Source: Ardenticatenaceae bacterium (lineage in GTDB: Bacteria; Chloroflexota; Anaerolineae; Promineifilales; Promineifilaceae). Taken from it: a stretch of DNA of 64,000 bases. The DNA is taken from positions 61,752-125,751 of the forward strand of contig JACKCD010000010.1 in NCBI GenBank assembly GCA_020634215.1, given 5' to 3'. This document shows positions 42,309 to 50,408 of the stretch, piece by piece. Under the pieces are notes generated by a model. It did not search any database, was not told the origin of the DNA, and saw nothing but the letters and a program-made list of their open reading frames with translations. The translations under genes were made by a program, and so were the position numbers. The stretch's first letter is position 1; each line of letters opens with the position of its first letter.

Positions 42309-44162
42309 TTACTCAATGGTAAAGGGGTAGGCAACAACGGCCGTTTCCAACCCTTCCCCCCGTGCCTGTACATACAGCACATGGTCGCCCACTTCCAGCC
42401 CCGACAAAATCAAGGACGCACCTTGCCCCACACCCTCAACACCTTCATCTAGTGCCTCTGAATCTACGCTATAGGCATAGGTATAGAGCGCGTTGGGGTC
42501 GGAGTCAATGGCAACCATGATAAAAACAACGGGGTAGCTCTGGGTGGCGAAGTCATAGGACTGCTGGCTATAGTTAAACACAATGTCGTCTACCGTGTAA
42601 TCAAAGCTATAGATTTGGCCGGGGGTGCCGCTACCGTCTACATAGCGAATATAGAGCGTGTGATCCCCCTTTTCATAGGGAATGGGGCCTATGGTGGTGT
42701 TAGCAATGCCCGAATTACCTGGCCCCGTGCGCCCATTGTTAATAGATGGTTCTGGGTCATCCACGCTGAACAAAATATGGGCAATGTCTGAGTTGGGCAA
42801 GCCAAGGGTAACAATTAGCCCTTCGTAGTTGTAGATGGTAAGAAATAGGGGATCAAAGTCTGGGATGCTAGAGTCTGGGGGGACATCTGTGGGCGTATCG
42901 CTACTGCTGCTGACGGCAAAGGCGGCACTGGTAGGATTGGCTTCCTCGCCACTGCTGGCACTTCCAGAGGCGCCCAGACTGGCCGAGCCGCTGCCGCTAT
43001 TGGTGCTGCTGTTATTGGAAAGAGAGATGCTTGACGAGGCCACAACTGGCGTGCGGCTGGCAGGAGGCTCATCGTTACCGCCACCACGCAGGGCAAACAG
43101 GGCGACCATTGCCACAATGGCAACAATTGCTACGCCGCCGATGAGCCACAACGGCCGTTTCTTTCCTCCCTCTTTTCGCTCTTTTTCCACCGGTGCGGCC
43201 GCCTGGCGCGTCGTGGCGGCCGTTTTGATGGGAAGCTCGTCGGGCAAAACGGCCGTTTCCACCACCGTCCTGTCATCGGCCGGCAACACGGGCGATTTGG
43301 CCGTCGCTGTTCCCGAATCCGAGCCAATCAGTTCACGAATGGCGGCGACAAGATCAACGGCCGTTTGAAACCGCGCCGACTTATCCTTCGCCAACGCCCG
43401 GTTAATCACCCGAATCAACCCCGGCGGCACATCGGCCCGCAGTTCGCGCACATCGGGAATCGGCGCATTCAAATGCTTCATCATCAGCGTTGCCGCCGAA
43501 TCCGCCTCAAACGGCGAACGCCCCGTCACCATCTCAAACAGCACCACCCCCAGCGCATAAACATCAGTGCGAGCATCTACCTTCTCCCCCATCACCTGCT
43601 CCGGAGCCATGTAGCGAGCCGTGCCAAGCACCATGCCGGTAGCCGTGTGTTGCGCGGCATCATCCATCTTGGCAATGCCAAAATCCATCAAAATCGCCTC
43701 ATCGCGCCGGTTAAACATGATGTTGGCTGGCTTAATGTCCCGATGCACCAGCCCTTCTTCATGGGCATATGCCAGCGCCTCGCCAATTTGCGCCCCAATT
43801 TTCAGCACGCGCTCAATGGGAAACGGGTTGTAGCTTTCGGCATGGTGGCGCAGTACCGCTTGCAGCGATTCCCCCTCCACAAATTCAAAAACGATGTAAT
43901 AAACGCCATTGTCCTGGTCAAAATCATGCACCTGGACAATGTGGGGGTGGCGTAGCCGGGCAACGGCCGTTGCTTCTTCCTCAAAGCGACGGACAAACTC
44001 TGGATTGCGCGATAGATGGGGGTGAATAAGCTTGATGGCAACATCGCGCCGCAAGTTAGGGTCATACGCCTTGTAAACGGCCGCCATGCCCCCATCGCCT
44101 AAAAACGACTCAATCCGATACCGCTCCCCAATTGATTTGCCAACCCAATCCTGGCTTGCCAT
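42309..44162 (-). CDS. Transmembrane Ser/Thr protein kinase (PknB-like)
   Basis: A 617-residue protein. The kinase domain covers about residues 10-275: Gly loop FLGDGGMAAVYKA, catalytic VHRDIKPANIMFN, DFGIAK and GTARYMAPEQ. A disordered linker leads to one transmembrane helix at about 338-360, then a Ser-rich stretch and about 200 residues of extracellular beta-rich repeats (FSVDDPEPSINNGR, DYTVDDIVFNYSQQSYDF) of no recognised family; there are no PASTA repeats. It should sense something outside the membrane. Single gene. Confidence 0.92.
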   Translation of the reverse strand: MASQDWVGKSIGERYRIESFLGDGGMAAVYKAYDPNLRRDVAIKLIHPHLSRNPEFVRRFEEEATAVARLRHPHIVQVHDFDQDNGVYYIVFEFVEGESLQAVLRHHAESYNPFPIERVLKIGAQIGEALAYAHEEGLVHRDIKPANIMFNRRDEAILMDFGIAKMDDAAQHTATGMVLGTARYMAPEQVMGEKVDARTDVYALGVVLFEMVTGRSPFEADSAATLMMKHLNAPIPDVRELRADVPPGLIRVINRALAKDKSARFQTAVDLVAAIRELIGSDSGTATAKSPVLPADDRTVVETAVLPDELPIKTAATTRQAAAPVEKERKEGGKKRPLWLIGGVAIVAIVAMVALFALRGGGNDEPPASRTPVVASSSISLSNNSSTNSGSGSASLGASGSASSGEEANPTSAAFAVSSSSDTPTDVPPDSSIPDFDPLFLTIYNYEGLIVTLGLPNSDIAHILFSVDDPEPSINNGRTGPGNSGIANTTIGPIPYEKGDHTLYIRYVDGSGTPGQIYSFDYTVDDIVFNYSQQSYDFATQSYPVVFIMVAIDSDPNALYTYAYSVDSEALDEGVEGVGQGASLILSGLEVGDHVLYVQARGEGLETAVVAYPFTIE

Positions 44163-44185
44163 ATGTGTTTATTTCCTCTCGTGAA

Positions 44186-44264
44186 GAAAGCAGGGGAGCG
44201 GAGGAGCAGGGGAGCAGGGGAGATTTTCACCCCTGCTTCCCTGCCCCCCTGCTCCCCCGCTGAT
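44186..44264. repeat. Word-repeat hairpin (GCAGGGGAG family)
   Basis: GCAGGGGAGCGGAGGAGC words with inverted CCCCTGCTTCCCTGCCCCC words, between the GyrA-CTD gene and the kinase. Confidence 0.88.
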
Positions 44265-44265
44265 T

Positions 44266-45297
44266 TTAACCGATCACTTCCCCACTGGCGCTGACCATAA
44301 ACGCCACCGCCTCATCATTCCGCAGCGCCATGCAGTTCACGCCCTGCACCACGCCGCTTTTAGCGGGAATTTCCCCGGCCTGAAAGCGGATGAGCTTGCC
44401 GAGTTGGGAGATGATGAAGATGTCGTCGCTGTCATGAACGGCCGTTGCGCCCAGCAGCTTATCCGCCTTCATCGCCACCTTCCCCCCCGCGCCAGGGGCT
44501 TTGTTGGCAGCAAAGCCGTTCATCAGGCGAATGGTACCTTTGCCGTCGTGTCCAACCAAAAAAACGCCGCTTTCTTCGGTAACGGCCGTTATTCCCACCA
44601 CCTCATCCCCCTGCGCCACCCGAATGCCCAAACAACCCCGCTGCGATACGTGCCGTTCGGCAAAGCGGATGCCCAAGCCGGAGCGGGTAACGATAAAGAG
44701 ATCGCCTTCGCCGGGGGTCCAACAAACGGCCGTTAAATACCCCCCTTCCTTCACATCATGAAACGTCATCCCCTGAATCAGCCCCTTGCCCAAATAGCTG
44801 GCCCGCACCGACCGCACCCACCCCCGCTGGCTCACCATCGCCACCGCTTTGTCCTGGTCGGCCGGCAGCACCGCCACAATCCGCTCATGCGCCTGCAGCG
44901 GCAGCGACAGCAGTTGCCCCTTCGCCCGCACCGGCGTTTCCGCCACGCTGTTGGTGTGCAGGCGAAACGCCCGGCCAAAGTTGCTAAACAGCAACAACGC
45001 CTCGTTTTCATCCGCCACCCCCAGCATCAATGGCGGGTCGCCTTCGTCTGCTTCCAGATCAAACACCCCCATGCCGCCCCGCCGCTGCCGCGTGTAAAAA
45101 TGGCGCGGCGTGCGTTTGCCAATTCCCATGCGCGTCAGCGTCAACACATTCAGCGGTGTCGGCGGCTCCGTTGGCTCCGGCTCACGAGCTACCGAACTGC
45201 CGCCCCCTTGTAGCCGCTCTAACGCCGCCTCCAATGCTTCAATATACGCCAAAACGTCTGGCTCAACGTTGTCTAAATCAGGTCGTTCTAGCTCCAT
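44266..45297 (-). CDS. Stand-alone GyrA C-terminal beta-pinwheel protein
   Basis: A 343-residue protein with a short N-terminal helix and then six beta-pinwheel blades like the C-terminal domain of DNA gyrase A or topoisomerase IV ParC. A GyrA-box-like QRRGGMGVFDLE is visible, and blade motifs such as LLLFSNFGRAFRLH, VAMVSQRGWVRSV, LFIVTRSGLGIRF and IFIISQLGKLIRF recur. The catalytic gyrase domain is absent. Such a part could bind or wrap DNA by itself or modulate gyrase. GAGGTG precedes the ATG at 45297; the upstream in-frame part runs into an inverted repeat. Confidence 0.85.
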   Translation of the reverse strand: MELERPDLDNVEPDVLAYIEALEAALERLQGGGSSVAREPEPTEPPTPLNVLTLTRMGIGKRTPRHFYTRQRRGGMGVFDLEADEGDPPLMLGVADENEALLLFSNFGRAFRLHTNSVAETPVRAKGQLLSLPLQAHERIVAVLPADQDKAVAMVSQRGWVRSVRASYLGKGLIQGMTFHDVKEGGYLTAVCWTPGEGDLFIVTRSGLGIRFAERHVSQRGCLGIRVAQGDEVVGITAVTEESGVFLVGHDGKGTIRLMNGFAANKAPGAGGKVAMKADKLLGATAVHDSDDIFIISQLGKLIRFQAGEIPAKSGVVQGVNCMALRNDEAVAFMVSASGEVIG

Positions 45298-45317
45298 CAC
45301 CGCACCTCTGTTAAATA

Positions 45318-45381
45318 GGACGCAGATTTTCCTGATGTACCTGATAAAAAACAATCAGGTACATCAGGTGAATCTGCGTCC
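45318..45381. repeat. Long inverted repeat, GGACGCAGATTTT family
   Basis: GGACGCAGATTTTCCTGATG plus TACCTGAT pairs with ATCAGGTACATCAGG and AATCTGCGTCC, about 26 bp of stem with an 8-nt loop. It fills the gap between the CYTH gene and the GyrA-CTD gene and is related to 5047-5105. Confidence 0.9.
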
Positions 45382-45386
45382 CATTC

Positions 45387-46001
45387 TCATCCATCAGCAA
45401 AAGCATACGCTGGTAAATCCACCACCCTAGCCGCACACTGCTCAAAGTTGGCAAAGGTGATGTCATCAAAATCGAGCCCGTGAAACTGCTTTAGCTCGCC
45501 CATAAGCCGTAAATAGTTTGTCACAATACGCCGCTCCCAGTCAAGCCCCAACTGCTGGGCAACAGCCACAATGTCGGCCTCGGCTCCTTCCAGTTCCACA
45601 AAATCCCCAAACGGCAGTTCATCCACCACCACTTCCACCCCCCCCAGCGCAAACGTTTCGCGCCACTTTTCATACACCTGCGTTTCCACAAACCCTAGCC
45701 GCCGCAAAATATGGGCAAGGGTGGCAAAATCGCTGACGCTTACCTCCAGCTCTTCCATTACTTTGACCTGGCTCTCAGCATCGGCAGCCGTGGGGGCTTT
45801 GAAGGTGAGCCGAACGGCCGTATCTTGCCGCAAGCGCAACAACTCCCACCGCTGCAAAAGCTGCTCGTCTGGCGTATCAAACCGCACGTTGCGCTCAAAC
45901 ACCCGCTCTTTTTTCAGCATAGCCCCCAACGCCAGCAAACGGTCACGAACGGCCGTTTTTCCCCCCAATAAAAACTTCACTTCCGACTCTAAACTGCCCA
46001 T
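45387..46001 (-). CDS. CYTH-domain protein (CyaB-like)
   Basis: A 204-residue triphosphate-tunnel enzyme. The opening ESEVKFLL carries the ExExK signature. Charged residues on alternating strands (RLRQDTAVRLTFK, KVMEELEVSV, VVVDELPFGDFVELEG) line the tunnel. Members hydrolyse tripolyphosphate or thiamine triphosphate, or are class IV adenylate cyclases; which applies here is unclear. It is the last gene of the carboxylase cluster, separated by a GTAATC hairpin. Confidence 0.88.
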   Translation of the reverse strand: MGSLESEVKFLLGGKTAVRDRLLALGAMLKKERVFERNVRFDTPDEQLLQRWELLRLRQDTAVRLTFKAPTAADAESQVKVMEELEVSVSDFATLAHILRRLGFVETQVYEKWRETFALGGVEVVVDELPFGDFVELEGAEADIVAVAQQLGLDWERRIVTNYLRLMGELKQFHGLDFDDITFANFEQCAARVVDLPAYAFADG

Positions 46002-46003
46002 TT

Positions 46004-46078
46004 AGTCATCGGTAATCAGTAATCGGTAATCAGTAATCAGTCTTATCACTGATAACTGATAACAGATTACTGATTACT
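46004..46078. repeat. Word-repeat hairpin (GTAATC family) between CYTH and biotin carrier genes
   Basis: GGTAATCAGTAATCGG words with inverted CTGATAACAGATTACTG words. Its right end reaches the last codons of the biotin carrier gene. Confidence 0.88.
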
Positions 46079-46582
46079 TTCTTCATCCCCAATTACCACC
46101 AACACCTGCCCCTTCTCCACGCTGGCTCCCGGCGTGCCGGAGACACGCAAGATCACGCCGTCGCGGGGCGCACGGAGTTCATTTTCCATCTTCATAGATT
46201 CCAAAATGACAACCCGATCTCCCTTATGCACCGTGTCACCCGCTTTTACGGGAATGGCAACAATCAAACCGGGCATGGGAGCAACGATGTTGGCTTCACC
46301 AGTAACGGCCGTTCCCCCTCCCCGCGCCTTCGCCAACCGATGCGCCCGCTCATCCTGCACCAGCACCGTATAAATCTCCCCCTTCAACAGCACCTCATAC
46401 CCCTCATCCCGCTCATCCACCACCCCCTCCCACGAGTGATTGTTTAGCAGCAGCGACACCATCCCCCCATCCGGCAGCATCTGAAAATCAATCTCATACC
46501 GCTGCCCATTCACCATCACCTCATGGTCATGCCCTATCTCAATCTCAAACTCTTTCCCGTTAATCGTCGCAATATATTTCAT
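46067..46582 (-). CDS. Biotin carboxyl carrier protein subunit of acyl-CoA carboxylase
   Basis: A 171-residue protein. An N-terminal beta domain precedes a C-terminal biotinyl barrel with the attachment lysine in ESMKMENELRAP. The carried biotin shuttles carboxyl between the biotin carboxylase and carboxyltransferase encoded by the next two genes upstream. The N-terminal extension is like that of acyl-CoA/propionyl-CoA carboxylase carriers rather than FabE-type BCCP. Confidence 0.9.
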   Translation of the reverse strand: MKYIATINGKEFEIEIGHDHEVMVNGQRYEIDFQMLPDGGMVSLLLNNHSWEGVVDERDEGYEVLLKGEIYTVLVQDERAHRLAKARGGGTAVTGEANIVAPMPGLIVAIPVKAGDTVHKGDRVVILESMKMENELRAPRDGVILRVSGTPGASVEKGQVLVVIGDEESNQ

Positions 46583-46585
46583 AGT

Positions 46586-46652
46586 TTTGTTCAGTAACCA
46601 GTAATCAGTTATCAGTTATCAGTACACACAAATAACCGATAACCAATTACCG
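46586..46652. repeat. Word-repeat hairpin (GTAATC family) between biotin carrier and biotin carboxylase
   Basis: CAGTAATCAGTTATCAG words with inverted AACCGATAACCAATTACCG. Its right end encodes the last biotin carboxylase residues. Confidence 0.85.
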
Positions 46653-48167
46653 CCGCAACTTCTCCCACCGGCTATACCACTTCCAGTTCGACGTATCCCG
46701 CTCCCCCGGAGCCACAATCTGGCTGGCCTGCTGCCCATGCCGGTGCGCCATCAGCGTTGCCAAAATCGCTGCCTCCATTTCCAGCGGTGCCTCCCGGTCG
46801 CTCATGCTAAACCGCTCCTCCACAAACTTCGTATCAAACTGCCCCGTCAAAAAGCGGTGGCTGTCCATCATATGCTGGTGAAACGGAATATTCGTCTTCA
46901 CCCCCATGATCCGATACTCCTCCAGCGCCCGCCGCATCCGCAGCACCGCCTCCGCCCGCGTTCCGCCAAAACAAATCAGCTTGCTAATCATCGAATCATA
47001 GTACGGCGTAATCTCATACCCCGGAAACACCCCCGTATCCACCCGCACCCCCGGCCCCGTGGGCAGACGGCTGGTCGAAATCATCCCCGTCGAAGGCAAA
47101 TAATTGTTGTACGGATCCTCAGCATTAATCCGGCACTCAATCGCCCATCCCTTAATCTTGATGTCGTCTTGCGTCATCATCAGGCGGCGACCCCGCGCAA
47201 TACGCAGTTGTTCCTGCACAATGTCAATCCCCGTCACCAGCTCCGTTACCGGATGCTCCACCTGCAAACGGGTGTTCATCTCCAAAAAGTAGAAGTTTTT
47301 GTCTTTATCCAGCAAGAACTCAATCGTTCCTGCATTAACATAATCAACCGCCCGCGCCGCAGCCACCGCCACTTCCCCCATGCGGCGGCGCAAATCCTCA
47401 TCTACCACAAAAGAGGGGGCTTCTTCAATCAGCTTCTGGTGCCGCCGCTGGAGCGAACATTCGCGTTCGCCCAAATACAAATGATTACCATGGGTATCTG
47501 ATAACAGTTGAATTTCAATGTGCCGCCCCTCGGTAATCATCTTTTCCAAATATACGGTGTCATCACCAAAGGCTGCTTTGGCCTCACGCCGCGCCGAGGC
47601 AATCGCTCCCGGCAGTTCAGCCAAATCATAAACCGGGCGCATCCCCTTGCCGCCACCGCCGGCCGATGCCTTCACCAGCAGCGGCACCCCAATTTTTGCC
47701 CCCGCTGCCAGCAGTTCTTCATTGTCCAGCCCCGGCTCCGTACCTGGCACCACCGGCACACCTGCCTGCTGCACGGTTGTCCGCGCCGTCAGCTTGTCGC
47801 CCATCACCCGAATGGCGTGGGCGGGAGGGCCAATAAACACAATGTCATTGTCCACACACAATTGGGCAAATTCAGCCCGTTCGGCCAAAAAGCCATAGCC
47901 AGGGTGAATCGCTTCTGCCCCAGACCGTTTGGCAACATCAATCAGCTTTTCGCCGACTAAGTAGCTTTCGCGGGCGGCAGAGGAGCCAATGTGGTACGCC
48001 TCTTGGGCATAGCGCACATGCGGGGCATTGCGGTCGGCATCAGAATAAACGGCCACGGTGCTAATGCCAAGCTCATGGCACGCTCGCAAAATCCGCATAG
48101 CAATCTCACCTCGGTTGGCGATCAAGACCTTGTTAAATCGTTTGGTTAATAATCCGTCGTTTCTCAT
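46647..48167 (-). CDS. accC: Biotin carboxylase subunit of acyl-CoA carboxylase
   Basis: A 506-residue ATP-grasp enzyme that carboxylates biotin. Motifs: VLIANRGEIAMRI, HPGYGFLAE, the ATP-binding glycine loop KASAGGGGKGM, ERECSLQRRHQK, and FLEMNTRLQVEHPVTE. It is somewhat longer than classical AccC because of a C-terminal extension. It is encoded between the carboxyltransferase and the biotin carrier. It has no AACGGCCGTT copy, like most conserved genes here. Confidence 0.95.
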   Translation of the reverse strand: MRNDGLLTKRFNKVLIANRGEIAMRILRACHELGISTVAVYSDADRNAPHVRYAQEAYHIGSSAARESYLVGEKLIDVAKRSGAEAIHPGYGFLAERAEFAQLCVDNDIVFIGPPAHAIRVMGDKLTARTTVQQAGVPVVPGTEPGLDNEELLAAGAKIGVPLLVKASAGGGGKGMRPVYDLAELPGAIASARREAKAAFGDDTVYLEKMITEGRHIEIQLLSDTHGNHLYLGERECSLQRRHQKLIEEAPSFVVDEDLRRRMGEVAVAAARAVDYVNAGTIEFLLDKDKNFYFLEMNTRLQVEHPVTELVTGIDIVQEQLRIARGRRLMMTQDDIKIKGWAIECRINAEDPYNNYLPSTGMISTSRLPTGPGVRVDTGVFPGYEITPYYDSMISKLICFGGTRAEAVLRMRRALEEYRIMGVKTNIPFHQHMMDSHRFLTGQFDTKFVEERFSMSDREAPLEMEAAILATLMAHRHGQQASQIVAPGERDTSNWKWYSRWEKLRR

Positions 48168-48173
48168 TTTCAG

Positions 48174-48254
48174 GAGTCAGTAATCAGTAATCGGTAATCG
48201 GTAATCAGTGAGCTACAACACTGATGACTGATGACTGATGACTGATTACCGCTT
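48174..48254. repeat. Word-repeat hairpin (GTAATC family) between biotin carboxylase and carboxyltransferase
   Basis: CAGTAATCAGTAATCGG words are followed by inverted TGATGACTGATGACTGATT words. Confidence 0.88.
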
Positions 48255-49797
48255 AAAGCGGCATATTTCCATGCTTTTTCGGCGGGTTTTGGTCGCGCTT
48301 GTTTTGCAACATGCTCAGAGCATTGATAAGGCGAGGGCGCGTTTGGCTGGGTTCAATCACGTCGTCAATGTAGCCGCGCCGGGCGGCAACATAGGGGTTG
48401 GCAAAGGTTTCGCGGTAATCGTCTACCAGTTCGGTACGCCGAGTTTCGGGGTCGTCGGCATCGGCCAATTCGCGGCGGAAGATGATGTTGACGGCTCCCT
48501 CAGGTCCCATTACTGCAATTTCGGCCGTCGGCCACGCCAGGTTGAGGTCAGAGCGAATGTGTTTGCTGTTCATCACGCAGTAAGCACCACCATAGGCTTT
48601 ACGGGTGACAACGGTGATTTTAGGCACTGTCGCTTCGCAGAAAGCGTAGAGCAACTTGGCTCCCTTACGAATGATGCCGCCGTGTTCCTGGTCTATGCCG
48701 GGCAAGAAGCCGGGAACATCTTCAAAGACGATGAGGGGAATGTTGAAGCAGTCGCAGAAGCGGACAAAACGGGCCGCTTTTTCGCTGGCGTTGATGTCGA
48801 GTACGCCAGCCAGCACCATGGGTTGGTTGGCAACAATGCCAACGCTTTGCCCGCCAAGCCGAGCAAAGCCAATGACGATGTTTTCAGCGTAATGTTCTTG
48901 AATTTCAAAGAATTGGCCGTTGTCTACAATGAGGTGAATGGCATCTTTGATGTCGTAGGGTTTGTTGGGGTTGTCGGGTACGAGGTCGTCGAGGGCGGTT
49001 TCGGTGCGAAGGTTGTCGTCTTTGCTGGGTTGGAAGGGGGCATCTTCCATGTTGTTGGAAGGGAGGTAGCTCATCATTTCGCGAATGAGGTAGAGGCAGT
49101 CGGCTTCGCTGTCGGTTGCCATGTGGGCGACACCACTGAGGGCGTTGTGGGTCATGGCTCCACCGAGTTCCTCAAAGGTAACTTCCTCGCCGGTGACGGT
49201 TTTTACCACGTCGGGGCCGGTGATAAACATGTGGCTGGTTTCTTTAACCATGAAGATGAAGTCGGTGAGGGCGGGCGAGTAGACGGCTCCGCCAGCACAC
49301 GGCCCCATGATGGCACTGATTTGGGGAACAACGCCAGAAGCAAGGGTGTTGCGGAGGAAGATATCGGCATAGCCGCCGAGGCTGACAACGCCTTCCTGGA
49401 TGCGGGCACCGCCGGAGTCGTTGATGCCGATGACGGGTGCGCCGTTCCGCATTGCCATGTCCATGATTTTGCAAATTTTTTCGGCGTGGACTTGGCTGAG
49501 GCTGCCGCCAAAGACGGTGAAATCTTGGCTGTAGACGTAGACCAAACGGCCGTTTATCGTCCCCCACCCCGTAATCACACTATCACCCAGGTACGTTTGC
49601 TGATTCATGCCAAAATTGCGTTCGCGGTGAACCACAAGCGCATCAATTTCACGAAACGACCCCTTATCTAGCAGCAGGTCAATCCGTTCACGAGCCGTCA
49701 TTTTGCCCGCTTCCCGCTGCCGAGCCATGCGAGCTTCGCCGCCGCCCTGCAACGATTGATCTTTCATTTTCCGTAATTGTTCGATTTTGCGGTTCAT
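48253..49797 (-). CDS. pccB: Acyl-CoA (probably propionyl-CoA) carboxylase carboxyltransferase subunit
   Basis: A 514-residue crotonase-fold carboxyltransferase. GGGEARMARQREAGKMTARERID starts the family; acyl-CoA and carboxybiotin oxyanion-hole motifs are GGARIQEGV, GPCAGGAVYSPA and FLPGIDQEHGG, with AYGGAYCVM later. The Asp following FLPG fits propionyl-CoA enzymes. It transfers carboxyl to propionyl-CoA, giving methylmalonyl-CoA. First gene of the carboxylase cluster. Acetyl-CoA specificity cannot be excluded. Confidence 0.92.
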   Translation of the reverse strand: MNRKIEQLRKMKDQSLQGGGEARMARQREAGKMTARERIDLLLDKGSFREIDALVVHRERNFGMNQQTYLGDSVITGWGTINGRLVYVYSQDFTVFGGSLSQVHAEKICKIMDMAMRNGAPVIGINDSGGARIQEGVVSLGGYADIFLRNTLASGVVPQISAIMGPCAGGAVYSPALTDFIFMVKETSHMFITGPDVVKTVTGEEVTFEELGGAMTHNALSGVAHMATDSEADCLYLIREMMSYLPSNNMEDAPFQPSKDDNLRTETALDDLVPDNPNKPYDIKDAIHLIVDNGQFFEIQEHYAENIVIGFARLGGQSVGIVANQPMVLAGVLDINASEKAARFVRFCDCFNIPLIVFEDVPGFLPGIDQEHGGIIRKGAKLLYAFCEATVPKITVVTRKAYGGAYCVMNSKHIRSDLNLAWPTAEIAVMGPEGAVNIIFRRELADADDPETRRTELVDDYRETFANPYVAARRGYIDDVIEPSQTRPRLINALSMLQNKRDQNPPKKHGNMPL

Positions 49798-49803
49798 GAA
49801 TGT

Positions 49804-49888
49804 GTGAATTGGAGATTGAAGATTGGAGATTGGAGGTTAACGCTAATCTCCAATCTCTACTCTCTAATTTCCAATCTCTACTCTCCTT
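49804..49888. repeat. Word-repeat hairpin (GGAGATT family) upstream of pccB
   Basis: GGAGATTGAAGATTGGAGATT words are followed by inverted AATCTCCAATCTCTACTC words. Confidence 0.88.
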
Positions 49889-50303
49889 CTGTAAAGTATG
49901 TTCTCGTTTTGTGCAGCACCCACACAGAAAAAAGTATGGCGAGCGTAGTGCGAATGAGCAGCCAGATGAGGCGAGCAGCAATTGGCTGTTGAGCAAAAAG
50001 CAGCAAAAGCAGCAGGTTGTAGAGGGCGTTGCTGAGAATGAGGAGGGGGAGCAGGAGACGGACAAACGGCCGTTTCCGCCACAGCAACACCATCACCCAA
50101 CCCGAAAACAACACCCAAACAATCGCCGCCGCCAGCCGCCAGCGCGGGTCAAAGTTGCCTGAAAATTGTAAAAAAAGACGTAGCTGCCGCCCAATGGCGA
50201 TTGCTTGCCCAAGATGCCACACTCCAAAAAGAAAAACACCCCAAAGGGCAATAGTTACGAGGCGAGGGCGCTGCGGGGTGTTTCGTAAAGGCATCGGCTG
50301 CAA
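49878..50303 (-). CDS. Integral membrane protein, unknown function
   Basis: A 141-residue protein with hydrophobic helices at about 16-35, 55-74, 82-102 and 108-128, and a short cytosolic tail KTRTYFTEGE. The family is unknown to me. It lies between the carboxylase operon and the large membrane gene cluster, on the same strand, and the repeat upstream of pccB touches its last codons. Confidence 0.68.
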   Translation of the reverse strand: MQPMPLRNTPQRPRLVTIALWGVFLFGVWHLGQAIAIGRQLRLFLQFSGNFDPRWRLAAAIVWVLFSGWVMVLLWRKRPFVRLLLPLLILSNALYNLLLLLLFAQQPIAARLIWLLIRTTLAILFSVWVLHKTRTYFTEGE

Positions 50304-50408
50304 TTATACAAAAGATTTTGGGGAGGGCAGATCACTATTATGGGTGAAAATGGTAGTAGATAGATGACCGACGATGGATGACCGACGACAGACGACAGAG
50401 AGGCTTGG

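Noticed and set aside
46737..47960. Two forward open frames opposite biotin carboxylase.
   Set aside because: His/Arg/Pro-rich shadow translations of accC.
48238..49671. A 477-codon forward open frame opposite the carboxyltransferase gene.
   Set aside because: It is the complement of pccB, which has full family motifs; the forward translation has no recognisable domain and only reflects third-position base bias.
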